From Candidatus Zixiibacteriota bacterium (GTDB taxonomy: Bacteria > Zixibacteria > MSB-5A5 > SM1-73): a stretch of 7,802 nucleotides of DNA. The notes below the pieces were generated by a model that saw only the letters and a list, made by a program, of their open reading frames with translations, was not told where the DNA came from and did no database searches. The stretch covers positions 1 to 7,802 of the forward strand of contig JAGMFA010000097.1 of assembly GCA_023127875.1 (NCBI GenBank). The letters are read 5' to 3'. The first letter of the stretch is position 1. Each line of letters opens with the position of its first letter. Below, piece by piece: positions 1-4,800 of this stretch. Both the position numbers and the translations under genes were made by a program.

Positions 1-40
1 CATGTCAAGCAAGCACTCTAACCAACTGAGCTAATCGCCC
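1..40 (-). tRNA. tRNA-Val (anticodon GAC), 5' half, cut by window edge
   Basis: Read on the minus strand, the segment starts with a 7-base acceptor arm GGGCGAT, followed by TA and a D-arm GCTC-AGTTGGTTA-GAGT. The anticodon stem CTTGC and loop TTGACAT come next. The loop places GAC at the anticodon (plus-strand bases 4-6), which reads the valine codon GTC. The gene leaves the window just after the anticodon loop, so the variable loop, T-arm and 3' end are not visible. The D-stem closes with a G-T pair. A strong promoter lies about 80 bases upstream. The identity call rests on the anticodon position inferred from canonical spacing. Confidence 0.9.
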
Positions 41-123
41 GAAATACGTTCAGCGTTTACAATCGAAACGTCTCTGTTTCCTTTAACTATACACCTCTGA
101 TCTATAGTCCTAAACTTAACTTA

Positions 124-152
124 AATATATTTGTCTACGAATCCTTTGTCAA
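124..152 (-). promoter_or_regulatory. sigma-70-type promoter for the tRNA-Val gene
   Basis: On the minus strand a perfect -35 TTGACA (147-152) is followed by exactly 17 bases and a -10 TATATT (124-129, one mismatch to TATAAT). Transcription would start near 117 and give a leader of roughly 77 bases before the tRNA 5' end at 40. Strong consensus promoters are typical of stable RNA genes. No other gene lies between this site and the tRNA. Confidence 0.8.
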
Positions 153-456
153 GGTATTATTGACCCACTTTGAAAAATTGGAGAAGAGTGTTCGGGCAGG
201 GAAATCAACCTATCATATGGATCCTGTGGATCCGAATTTGAATCCTTTAGACATTTATGGTTGCCTTTTAAATCCTTCGTTTTCAAAGAATTTACCGACA
301 AGAGAGATAGAATGAATCAAGTCAAACTTTTACTCTGAAGTTCACCTTCCTATGGCTGCCGAAGATCACCGCACCAAAAACTATCTTAGCCTATTTAATG
401 AAACTGGTTCTCAATATTTTACTTAAACCATTCTTTGACAAATATACTGATGGTCC
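153..456. other. gene-free interval between the flgM-like gene and the tRNA promoter
   Basis: I find no open frame with a convincing ribosome-binding site on either strand. A short inverted repeat, GGATCC-TGT-GGATCC, sits at 219-233. On the minus strand four GGA triplets (reverse complements of 273-275, 243-245, 231-233 and 222-224) are clustered, one of them within ACAGGATCC. No hairpin followed by a T-run is visible behind the flgM-like stop, so the end of that transcript is not defined. Confidence 0.6.
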
Positions 457-762
457 TCAGACACCGAACAAATCCATAAGTCTGTCTGCGATTTTTTTGT
501 AAACTTCCTGGCTGTTGTAATCCCCTTTTTGTTTTTTCTTTTTTGCCTCTTTCACCTTTCCCTTTCGAATGGGAGGCGAATTATCGGAAAGGTCAGCTTT
601 TTTTGTTATCCAATCTGAGGTACGATTTTCTGCTATTTTTTCTTGACATTCTGATTGGGGTAAGATAGGAGTTGTCTTCTTTCCAGTCTTTTTTCTTGAA
701 GGCAAGATAAAAGGATTCTCCTTTTTTTCATCAAATTCTTCTTTTCCGCTGGAAGATAACAC
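457..762 (-). CDS. flgM: FlgM-like anti-sigma-28 factor (candidate)
   Basis: The gene encodes 101 residues, the usual FlgM size (about 90-105). It starts at GTG (760-762) with AGGAG eight bases upstream at 771-775. The first ~60 residues are polar, lysine-rich and probably disordered. The C-terminal ~37 residues look like the FlgM sigma-28-binding region: an Ile after PP (residue 65), a KVKEAKKKK helix, a turn GDYNSQEV (80-87) and a final amphipathic helix KKIADRLMDLF (89-99). FlgM family members share the pattern G-x-Y-x-V/x-D/x-x-x-[IV]-A-x-x-[LM][LIM]. The protein would bind and hold sigma-28 in the cytoplasm until the hook is built and FlgM is exported. A near-consensus sigma-28 promoter lies upstream, which matches the known autoregulation of flgM, and csrA and fliW are nearby. 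The N-terminus is atypical and the similarity is short, so this is a strong candidate rather than a proven assignment. Confidence 0.6.
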   Translation of the reverse strand: MLSSSGKEEFDEKKENPFILPSRKKTGKKTTPILPQSECQEKIAENRTSDWITKKADLSDNSPPIRKGKVKEAKKKKQKGDYNSQEVYKKIADRLMDLFGV

Positions 763-770
763 TCTCTCTT

Positions 771-792
771 CTCCTGTGCAAATGTTTGCACA
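771..792 (-). promoter_or_regulatory. hairpin abutting the flgM-like ribosome-binding site
   Basis: An inverted repeat with 8-base arms, TGTGCAAA-TG-TTTGCACA on the plus strand (775-792), lies directly upstream of the Shine-Dalgarno AGGAG (771-775); the two share base 775. In the mRNA this gives a stem whose 3' edge runs into ACAGGAG, eight bases before GTG. It could be an mRNA structure limiting ribosome access, a CsrA contact (GGA next to a stem), or a DNA operator. The inverted repeat is plain in the sequence; its role is inferred. Confidence 0.55.
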
Positions 793-826
793 CCTGATTT
801 AATTCAGAATGGTCTATGCTAACACC

Positions 827-909
827 TTGTCTGACATGACAATCAGAATTCCGTTCAACCCCTAAGAGAGCAAATTCCCAAACTTTTTTGTTTAAAACAA
901 CAAAGTTTG
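827..909 (-). promoter_or_regulatory. inverted repeats in the long leader of the flgM-like gene
   Basis: Two more inverted repeats lie between the sigma-28 promoter and the gene. One is TTGTC-N6-GACAA at 827-842. The other is CAAACTTT (879-886) pairing with AAAGTTTG (902-909), with inner complementarity TTGTTT/AAACAA. Neither is followed by a T-run on the minus strand, so they are not clear terminators. With the hairpin at 775-792 they make the ~170-nt leader rich in potential secondary structure. The leader holds no long frame, only a 7-codon ATG frame near 830. Confidence 0.4.
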
Positions 910-939
910 TAATCTGTTGTTACTTTTCCTCTATTATTT

Positions 940-966
940 GTATCGACCTGTAGGCTTTAAACTTTA
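940..966 (-). promoter_or_regulatory. sigma-28 (FliA-type) flagellar promoter
   Basis: On the minus strand TAAAGTTT (959-966) is followed by exactly 11 bases and GTCGATAC (940-947). The classical enterobacterial sigma-28 consensus is TAAAGTTT-N11-GCCGATAA, so the -35 matches 8 of 8, the spacing is exact and the -10 matches 6 of 8. The predicted start is near 932, about 170 bases before the flgM-like GTG. flgM genes are commonly transcribed as late genes by sigma-28, so site and gene support one another. Confidence 0.75.
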
Positions 967-1029
967 TAGTTCGAATTTACGAGATGGGCCTTAAAGCAGG
1001 GAAAATGAGACGAATAGCTGAAAGATCAG

Positions 1030-1143
1030 TCACCTGGTAGACATCTCTTTGTATTTAGCAAAATCCATCACAAAAAGTCCGACTTCCACCTTCTTCAGAT
1101 CTTTTAATTCTTGATAAATCCCTTTGAGGAACGTTCGGAGAGA
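1030..1143 (-). other. in-frame coding-like extension after the radical SAM stop codon
   Basis: The frame of the radical SAM gene continues for 37 sense codons after its TAA (1144-1146) and ends at TGA (1030-1032). The conceptual peptide begins SLRTFLKGIYQELKDLKKVE and ends MDFAKYKEMSTR, giving a well-formed amphipathic helix and a hydrophobic patch (VGLFVMDF). There is no ATG until its residue 26 and no ribosome-binding site, so it does not look like a separate gene. It could be a C-terminal segment lost by a nonsense change (CAA to TAA is a single step), a sequencing error, or chance, since 37 open codons are not rare. Confidence 0.4.
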
Positions 1144-2280
1144 TTAGGAGAGGTTGACTTTTTCGTCTTTTTGGATCACCCGCCATACAAACTCATTATA
1201 AAGATGCCATGGACAATCTTTGATAGGACAATCATTTTCTTTCAGGTGTTCAACTATCCGGCTGTGCTCAGCACCGAACCAGAGCTCCTCTGCCGACTGG
1301 GTGAAGATATTGCCGAAACAGGTGGCGTCTTGACGATAAGGATATTGAGGGCAGGGGTAAACATCGCCCGAAGGATTTATGATTAGATGGACAGGAGAAA
1401 GCCAACATCTACGGCGAGACCTTCCGGTTTCAACTTCTCCATACACTTCAAACGGATGGTATCTCCTTTTCAGTTCCTTTATAAGTTCATACACCCCGCT
1501 TATCTGTTCTGAAAGCAGAGAATCAGAGGTTTTGTGGTTGATCCGGAACTGGATATAATCCATGCTCATATCCTTAGCCAAACAGGTCATCTCCTCCATG
1601 AAGTTCAGATTACTTTGATCCAGTCGAACCTCAGCCCCTATGACCAGATCTGATTTTTGCTCCTCCTTTTCGGAGACGATCATCTCTAAATTAGCCACCA
1701 CCTTCTGAAATTCCCTCGGAGTTGGAGGATGATGAATCCGATTATAAACCTCATTATTGCTGGCATCTAAATTCACTCTCAAAAAGGAAAAACCCTTCAC
1801 CAGAAGGTCAATTACATTGGGATCAAGTGAGACGGCATTGGTCAAGAGGCTCAACTTGAACTTCTCTTTTATGCACATTTGTGCAAATTCACCAAATCCC
1901 GGATGCAGTGTAGGCTCACCTCCTCCGGAGAGATCAATAAATTTAACTTTCAAGGAATGCAAGCTCTCCAGAAGTTTGCCGAAGCTGTTTGATTCCATGA
2001 AGATATTTTCTCTTTTGTAAACGCTCCCGTAAAGACAACCAAGGCAGTTATGATTGCATGTATAAGAGAGATAAACTCCGGCGGTGACAGGATAAGGAAT
2101 GCCCCCTTTCAAAATCTTTTCAGCCTTAGGGAAAATCCTTCCAACCATTGCTTTGTCAAAAGGGGAAAATTTCTCTTGCCGATTTGGTTCGCGGATGTGT
2201 CTTTCTTGAGAGAAAGTAGCTTTTGCTTTTAATTCTGCTTCTTTTTCAGCATCTATTCCCAGGTAATCTTTGATTTTCAA
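1144..2280 (-). CDS. radical SAM protein with SPASM-like C-terminal cluster region
   Basis: The 378-residue protein starts at TTG (2278-2280), chosen because GGGAGG lies six bases upstream at 2287-2292. The N-terminal ~60 residues are charged and helical. The radical SAM core follows, with the CxxxCxxC motif at C75, C79 and C82 (CNHNCLGC) that ligates the SAM-cleaving [4Fe-4S] cluster, and GGGEPTLHP at 119-127, which matches the SAM-binding GGE motif. The C-terminus has C292-x12-G305-x4-C310, then C321, C351 and C356. This resembles SPASM/twitch domains that hold auxiliary Fe-S clusters in enzymes modifying peptides, proteins or small molecules. The protein is cytoplasmic, with no membrane segment. 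The substrate cannot be read from the sequence. Its position between fliW and a flgM-like gene makes modification of a flagellar component or of a flagellar sugar precursor conceivable, but that is inference. The frame continues beyond the stop (see 1030-1143). Confidence 0.9.
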   Translation of the reverse strand: MKIKDYLGIDAEKEAELKAKATFSQERHIREPNRQEKFSPFDKAMVGRIFPKAEKILKGGIPYPVTAGVYLSYTCNHNCLGCLYGSVYKRENIFMESNSFGKLLESLHSLKVKFIDLSGGGEPTLHPGFGEFAQMCIKEKFKLSLLTNAVSLDPNVIDLLVKGFSFLRVNLDASNNEVYNRIHHPPTPREFQKVVANLEMIVSEKEEQKSDLVIGAEVRLDQSNLNFMEEMTCLAKDMSMDYIQFRINHKTSDSLLSEQISGVYELIKELKRRYHPFEVYGEVETGRSRRRCWLSPVHLIINPSGDVYPCPQYPYRQDATCFGNIFTQSAEELWFGAEHSRIVEHLKENDCPIKDCPWHLYNEFVWRVIQKDEKVNLS

Positions 2281-2350
2281 AAAATTCCTCCCTGTTAGAA
2301 TTTGAGGAAATTTCAGAAAAGCCTCGATAAAAGAAAACTTTTATGTGAAG

Positions 2351-2438
2351 ACGTTTGTGCCAAAAGATTGGGATAGCCGCATTGGAGATTATCTCAAGCT
2401 AATATCTTTAGAACCTTTCCGGTATGCCTAAGAATTTG
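2351..2438. repeat. flanking repeat A, copy 1
   Basis: This ~88-base segment is roughly three-quarters identical by eye to 2662-2752. The two share GTTTGTGC, TTATCTCAAGCTAAT, CCGGTATGC and AATTTG in the same order and orientation. The copies bracket the tandem hairpin repeat. No coding frame is conserved between them that I can see. A small AT hairpin, ATAAAAG-AAAA-CTTTTAT, lies just outside at 2327-2344. Confidence 0.7.
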
Positions 2439-2648
2439 TGTGCCTGTCGGGTCCCCGACCCGACAGAAGCCTCCCGCTAGGTCAGGGGATCTGGCGGGCA
2501 CAGAATACTTAAGATGTTAAGACAAATATATCAGTTTTTATTTTGTGTGCCTGTCGGGTCCCCGACCCGACAGAAGCCTCCCGCCAAGTCAGGGAACCTG
2601 GTGGGCACAGAATACTTAAGATGTCAAGACAAATATATCAGTTACTAT
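2435..2648. repeat. two tandem 107-bp units, each with a two-hairpin palindromic element
   Basis: Unit 1 (2435-2541) and unit 2 (2542-2648) are nearly identical direct repeats. Each has a GC-rich 62-base core (2440-2501 and 2547-2608) and an AT-rich tail containing AATACTTAAGATGT and AAGACAAATATATCAGTT. Each core starts GTGCC and ends GGGCAC. Its first hairpin is the perfect TGTCGGGTC-CCC-GACCCGACA (2445-2465; 2552-2572). The second, in copy 1, is CCCGCTAGGTC-AGGG-GATCTGGCGGG (2473-2498) with G-U pairs; copy 2 (2580-2605) differs at several stem bases but keeps most pairing. The core ends are imperfect terminal inverted repeats (about 10 of 14 bases). This looks like a REP- or MITE-like dispersed element that was duplicated in tandem. 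There is no T-run, so it is not a classical terminator. Confidence 0.85.
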
Positions 2649-2661
2649 TTAACAAAGCACT

Positions 2662-2752
2662 ATATGTTTGTGCAAAAAGAGTGTGATGGCCATATTGGAT
2701 ATTATCTCAAGCTAATGTCTGGGGGATCTTCTCCGGTATGCTTAAAAATTTG
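2662..2752. repeat. flanking repeat A, copy 2
   Basis: This is the partner of 2351-2438, with the same order of shared blocks and a few substitutions and short indels. It begins shortly after tandem unit 2 and ends four bases from the fliW stop codon, so it would form the fliW 3' untranslated region on the minus strand. The arrangement A1-[unit-unit]-A2 suggests either insertion of the hairpin units into a duplicated spacer or duplication of a larger composite repeat. Confidence 0.7.
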
Positions 2753-2756
2753 CCCC

Positions 2757-3230
2757 TCATGCAGAAGTTTCTCTGCCCAGATGTTTTCGTCGTAATCGTT
2801 TCTTAAGCTCGTCTAAAAGGTAATGCTTGGTGGTGTAAGGGCTGTTGGGCATGACCGCCTGCTTGGCTAATCTCTTTTTAGAGTTTACCACCAATGGTCC
2901 CAAAAGATCGGCAGAAGCCTGTGACGCATCCTGGGGAACTGTAACTATAACGTAGTTGATCAGATCGCTGGAGTTGGTATAATTTAGCTCTTCCAACTCT
3001 TTCTCATTAATCTCCAGTTTGTAATTCGGGAAAAAGTGTAAAGGATCTGTGATCAGGAAAGCCACATTGGGATCCTCCACGGATTGAAGCCATTTGAAAG
3101 GAGTAAATTCTTTCCTTTCCAGAATCACATAGCGGGTTAGCTGAGAAAAGCCAAGAACGCCCTTGGGAAGAAGGATTACTTCGTTCTCCTTAAAGTCGAT
3201 CTCGCCAAATTTGGTAGTGACAAATTTCAT
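2757..3230 (-). CDS. fliW: flagellar assembly factor FliW (CsrA antagonist)
   Basis: The 157-residue protein matches FliW in size and along its length. It has the N-terminal strand MKFVTTKFGEIDF, LPKGVLGFSQLTRYVIL (about 21-37), PFKWLQSVEDPNVAFLITDP (44-63), the central NYVIVTVPQD and the hallmark LLGPLVVNSKKRLAKQAV near 109-126, then the usual SPYTTKHYLLDEL. FliW binds flagellin in the cytoplasm. When flagellin is exported, FliW is freed and binds CsrA, relieving repression of flagellin mRNA. The start is ATG at 3228-3230 with AAGGGG (3236-3241) five bases upstream. That Shine-Dalgarno overlaps a GGA, so CsrA could feed back on fliW. A possible leader ORF overlaps the start by ATGA. csrA lies upstream on the same strand, separated by a 59-residue gene; in many genomes fliW and csrA are directly adjacent. 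The short basic tail (KKRLRRKHLGRE) is unremarkable. Confidence 0.96.
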   Translation of the reverse strand: MKFVTTKFGEIDFKENEVILLPKGVLGFSQLTRYVILERKEFTPFKWLQSVEDPNVAFLITDPLHFFPNYKLEINEKELEELNYTNSSDLINYVIVTVPQDASQASADLLGPLVVNSKKRLAKQAVMPNSPYTTKHYLLDELKKRLRRKHLGRETSA

Positions 3231-3304
3231 TCTCCCCCCTTAATGTGACCCTGCTTTATGATGGGTGCGAATCGAAAACCAAGACTGTTTGAATTCCATT
3301 TCAT
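3227..3304 (-). CDS. possible 25-codon leader ORF coupled to fliW
   Basis: An ATG at 3302-3304 with GGGGGA (3309-3314) four bases upstream opens a 25-residue frame (MKWNSNSLGFRF...IKGGE). Its TGA (3227-3229) overlaps the fliW ATG as ATGA. The same frame is open further upstream for about 20 codons without a better start. A second frame from ATG 3297-3299 gives 18 residues (MEFKQSWFSIRTHHKAGSH) and ends before fliW. I recognise neither peptide. The ATGA overlap and the upstream site suggest translational coupling, but frames this short occur by chance. Confidence 0.3.
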   Translation of the reverse strand: MKWNSNSLGFRFAPIIKQGHIKGGE

Positions 3305-3419
3305 TTTATCCCCCAACTTTGAACATCTTAAGGGAAATGCTTCATTCAAATGAAGAACAACTTAAGCAAGAGATATTTCTTGTCTATCTTCTGTTTCTAA
3401 TCTGCAGTCTGCAAATTGT

Positions 3420-3599
3420 CTAACCTTCTTCGTAATAGACAAAGCTTGAATCAAAAGATTTCCTATTGGGCTTGTTCTTCTTTGAGGAATTTGATCGATC
3501 AAAAGAAAAAGCCTGAGTTTGGTTCTGCCACCATTTTCTATACTTCTCCACCTTTTGGTTCAAATCCTCGCCTCTATTTTTTTTGGTTTTGAAAAACAT
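3420..3599 (-). CDS. unrecognised 59-residue basic protein between csrA and fliW
   Basis: ATG (3597-3599) lies three bases after the csrA TGA, with AAGGA (3607-3611) seven bases upstream and inside the csrA 3' end. The frame runs 59 codons to TAG (3420-3422). The peptide starts MFFKTKKNRGEDLNQKVEKY. It continues through an aromatic patch RKWWQNQTQAF (residues 21-31), a lysine/serine/asparagine-rich stretch (SNSSKKNKPNRKS, 36-48) and an aromatic acidic end FVYYEEG. It has no signal peptide or membrane segment. The tight spacing and strong ribosome-binding site argue for a real gene cotranscribed with csrA. The position between CsrA and its antagonist FliW makes a role in the same switch or in flagellar assembly plausible. 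I do not recognise the family, and its function cannot be stated. Confidence 0.7.
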   Translation of the reverse strand: MFFKTKKNRGEDLNQKVEKYRKWWQNQTQAFSFDRSNSSKKNKPNRKSFDSSFVYYEEG

Positions 3600-3602
3600 A
3601 AC

Positions 3603-3938
3603 TCAATCCTTCGGTTTTGCTCTCCTACCTCTTTTTGAGTTTTTGTTGTTTTCGGATTTATCAGTTTCAGTAAGATCAGAAGTGGAAACCTCCTCTGGTG
3701 GTTTGTCTCGGCCCTCCTTCATCATGGTGGCAATCTTGGAAACCTCATCCAACCCGCTTTCAACCGCCCTTTTATTTTCCTCCTGGATTTTGAAATATAT
3801 TTCCTCTCTATGGATGGTCACTTTCTGAGGAGCGATTATCCCCAACCTCACCTGCCGCCCCCGTACCCCTAAGATGGTTATCTTAATATCATCTCCGATG
3901 GTGACGCTTTCTCCTAACTTCCTTGTCAAAATCAGCAT
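3603..3938 (-). CDS. csrA: carbon storage regulator CsrA with long charged tail
   Basis: CsrA is a dimeric RNA-binding protein that recognises GGA motifs near ribosome-binding sites and controls translation, including that of flagellin. I place the start at ATG 3936-3938 because it gives the canonical MLILTRK N-terminus and AAGAGG (3945-3950) six bases upstream; an in-frame GTG two codons earlier touches that site. The core (1-~58) is complete, with L4 and R6, [21 protein letters not shown], the AP-x-x-V turn and HREEIY containing R44, the RNA-contact arginine. The protein has 111 residues, whereas typical CsrA has 60-80. The extra ~46 residues are first helical, then acidic/serine-threonine ([15 protein letters not shown]), then basic ([13 protein letters not shown]). 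In FliW-containing bacteria the C-terminal extension of CsrA is where FliW docks, so a tail fits the presence of fliW downstream, though this one is long. Confidence 0.96.
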   Translation of the reverse strand: MLILTRKLGESVTIGDDIKITILGVRGRQVRLGIIAPQKVTIHREEIYFKIQEENKRAVESGLDEVSKIATMMKEGRDKPPEEVSTSDLTETDKSENNKNSKRGRRAKPKD

Positions 3939-3944
3939 AGCCAC

Positions 3945-4330
3945 CCTCTTTTTGGGAACAAGAATTCAGAAGGCTTTTCCCCTCTTTATTATTTATAAGC
4001 TGTCAAGATTTTTTCGAAAAATAAACTAAAAAATAATACGCAACCAAGATTTCTTATGATGGATTCAGTCTCTTTTCTCTTCTGATTTTTCAAAAAGCTT
4101 CACCAAAAGTTTCTTCCAATCCCGGTAGTCTGAAGGAATACGACTTCTGCATCTGAATTGTCGTCATTGACCAAAGAATCAAAGGATATTTCCACACATC
4201 CTCTCTTTTCTCTGATCATCTGCATCGACTGATACACTCAAAAACTCGATTGGTCACTTTTGGGGACGCCTCATTGCATAAGAATCGGTATGAAATTCAA
4301 ATTCCTTAACTTTCATTTCCAGTTTTTGTA
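3945..4330 (-). other. csrA upstream region with possible decayed coding sequence
   Basis: No intact gene of normal length lies between the 138-residue ORF and csrA. On the minus strand, 4065-4316 is coding-like in pieces: a 20-codon ATG frame (4254-4316, MKVKEFEFHTDSYAMRRPQK) that continues past its TGA as PIEFLSVSVDADDQRKE, then frames giving CVEISFDSLVNDDNSDAEVVFLQTT and SDYRDWKKLLVKLFEKSEEK. This may be a small gene broken by a stop and frameshifts, or chance. The AT-rich 3960-4060 probably holds the csrA promoter, but the TTGACA at 4001-4006 has no -10 at the right distance, so I do not call one. Confidence 0.35.
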
Positions 4331-4747
4331 TCACAAGATCAATTTATTATTAGCCGAAACGGATTTCAGCTTTTTCACGATATACAACACCTTTTGACTT
4401 TCAGCCAAAACCGCTTCTAAGGATCGTTCAATCCTTTCAACCAATTCTCTGTTCTTTTCCAGCTCTATCTCCCCGTGTCGGGAAAGCTTATAAAGTCTTC
4501 CCACCTCCATTCTAACCATCCGGATCATCCGGTTTATGTCCGAGGTGGTGCGTCCGGTCTGATCAACCAGATCCAGGATGTCATCGTATACCCGGGTGGG
4601 AATGTTACCCGCCTCCCTTGCCTTGGAGGCGACATAAGCCAGGTTGGACGCCATGGTTTTCGCCTGGGTGACAAGCTCCTCCAGTGATTTCAACACGTCC
4701 GAAGCTTTTTCCATCTGTTGGGACTTGATCATATCCTCTTTTGACAT
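4331..4747 (-). CDS. unrecognised all-helical 138-residue protein
   Basis: The predicted protein is almost entirely amphipathic helix with heptad-like spacing. Examples are SLEELVTQAKTMASNLAYVA (21-40), VYDDILDLVDQTGRTTSDINR (53-73), MVRMEVGRLYKL (77-88) and ELEKNRELVERIERSLEAVLAESQKVLYIVKKLK (95-128). One break, GNIP, occurs near 47-50. It has no membrane segment, signal peptide or catalytic motif. It follows a receiver-only response regulator by 53 bases and precedes the csrA region. A helical-bundle adaptor for the two-component proteins or a flagellar chaperone-like protein would fit, but neither is shown by the sequence. The start is uncertain: ATG 4745-4747 has no clear ribosome-binding site, and M6 and M12 are alternatives. 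Confidence 0.75.
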   Translation of the reverse strand: MSKEDMIKSQQMEKASDVLKSLEELVTQAKTMASNLAYVASKAREAGNIPTRVYDDILDLVDQTGRTTSDINRMIRMVRMEVGRLYKLSRHGEIELEKNRELVERIERSLEAVLAESQKVLYIVKKLKSVSANNKLIL

Positions 4748-4800
4748 TTGGCTTTGTTGTCTGGGCTGATTTTGCCAAAAAGACTAAAAGCAGATTATCT

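Noticed and set aside
435..440. TTGACA on the plus strand near the flgM-like stop
   Set aside because: No -10 at 16-18 bases and no plus-strand gene downstream.
581..588. TCCGATAA on the minus strand as a second sigma-28 -10 element
   Set aside because: It is inside the flgM-like coding region and the -35 at 11 bases matches TAAAGTTT poorly.
1111..1386. Plus-strand frame of 91 codons opposite the radical SAM gene
   Set aside because: It lies antisense to a gene with clear catalytic motifs, has no ribosome-binding site and shows no recognisable protein; other plus-strand frames at 1757-2020, 2050-2232, 4475-4687, 6549-6797 and 7528-7749 were rejected for the same reason.
2440..2608. GC-rich hairpins as Rho-independent terminators
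   Set aside because: Neither hairpin is followed by a T-run on either strand, so they do not fit an intrinsic terminator, although they could stabilise RNA ends.
2435..2648. CRISPR-like array
   Set aside because: There are only two copies, the spacing tail is repeated rather than unique, the unit is too long, and no cas genes are present.
2514..2795. Plus-strand frame of 93 codons across the repeat block
   Set aside because: It runs through the tandem hairpin repeat and into the antisense of fliW; the open frame is a by-product of the GC-rich repeat.
3490..3503. 14-bp perfect palindrome TTTGATCGATCAAA as an operator
   Set aside because: It falls inside the 59-residue coding sequence and reads as sense codons (Phe-Asp-Arg-Ser-Asn); a single copy gives no reason to prefer a regulatory role.
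3942..3944. GTG two codons upstream as the csrA start
   Set aside because: It directly touches the Shine-Dalgarno AAGAGG, whereas the ATG at 3936-3938 has ideal spacing and gives the conserved MLILTRK N-terminus.
4001..4006. Perfect TTGACA on the minus strand as a csrA -35 box
   Set aside because: The base run 16-18 positions downstream is AGGGGA-like, with no acceptable -10; the TATAAA nearby is too close.
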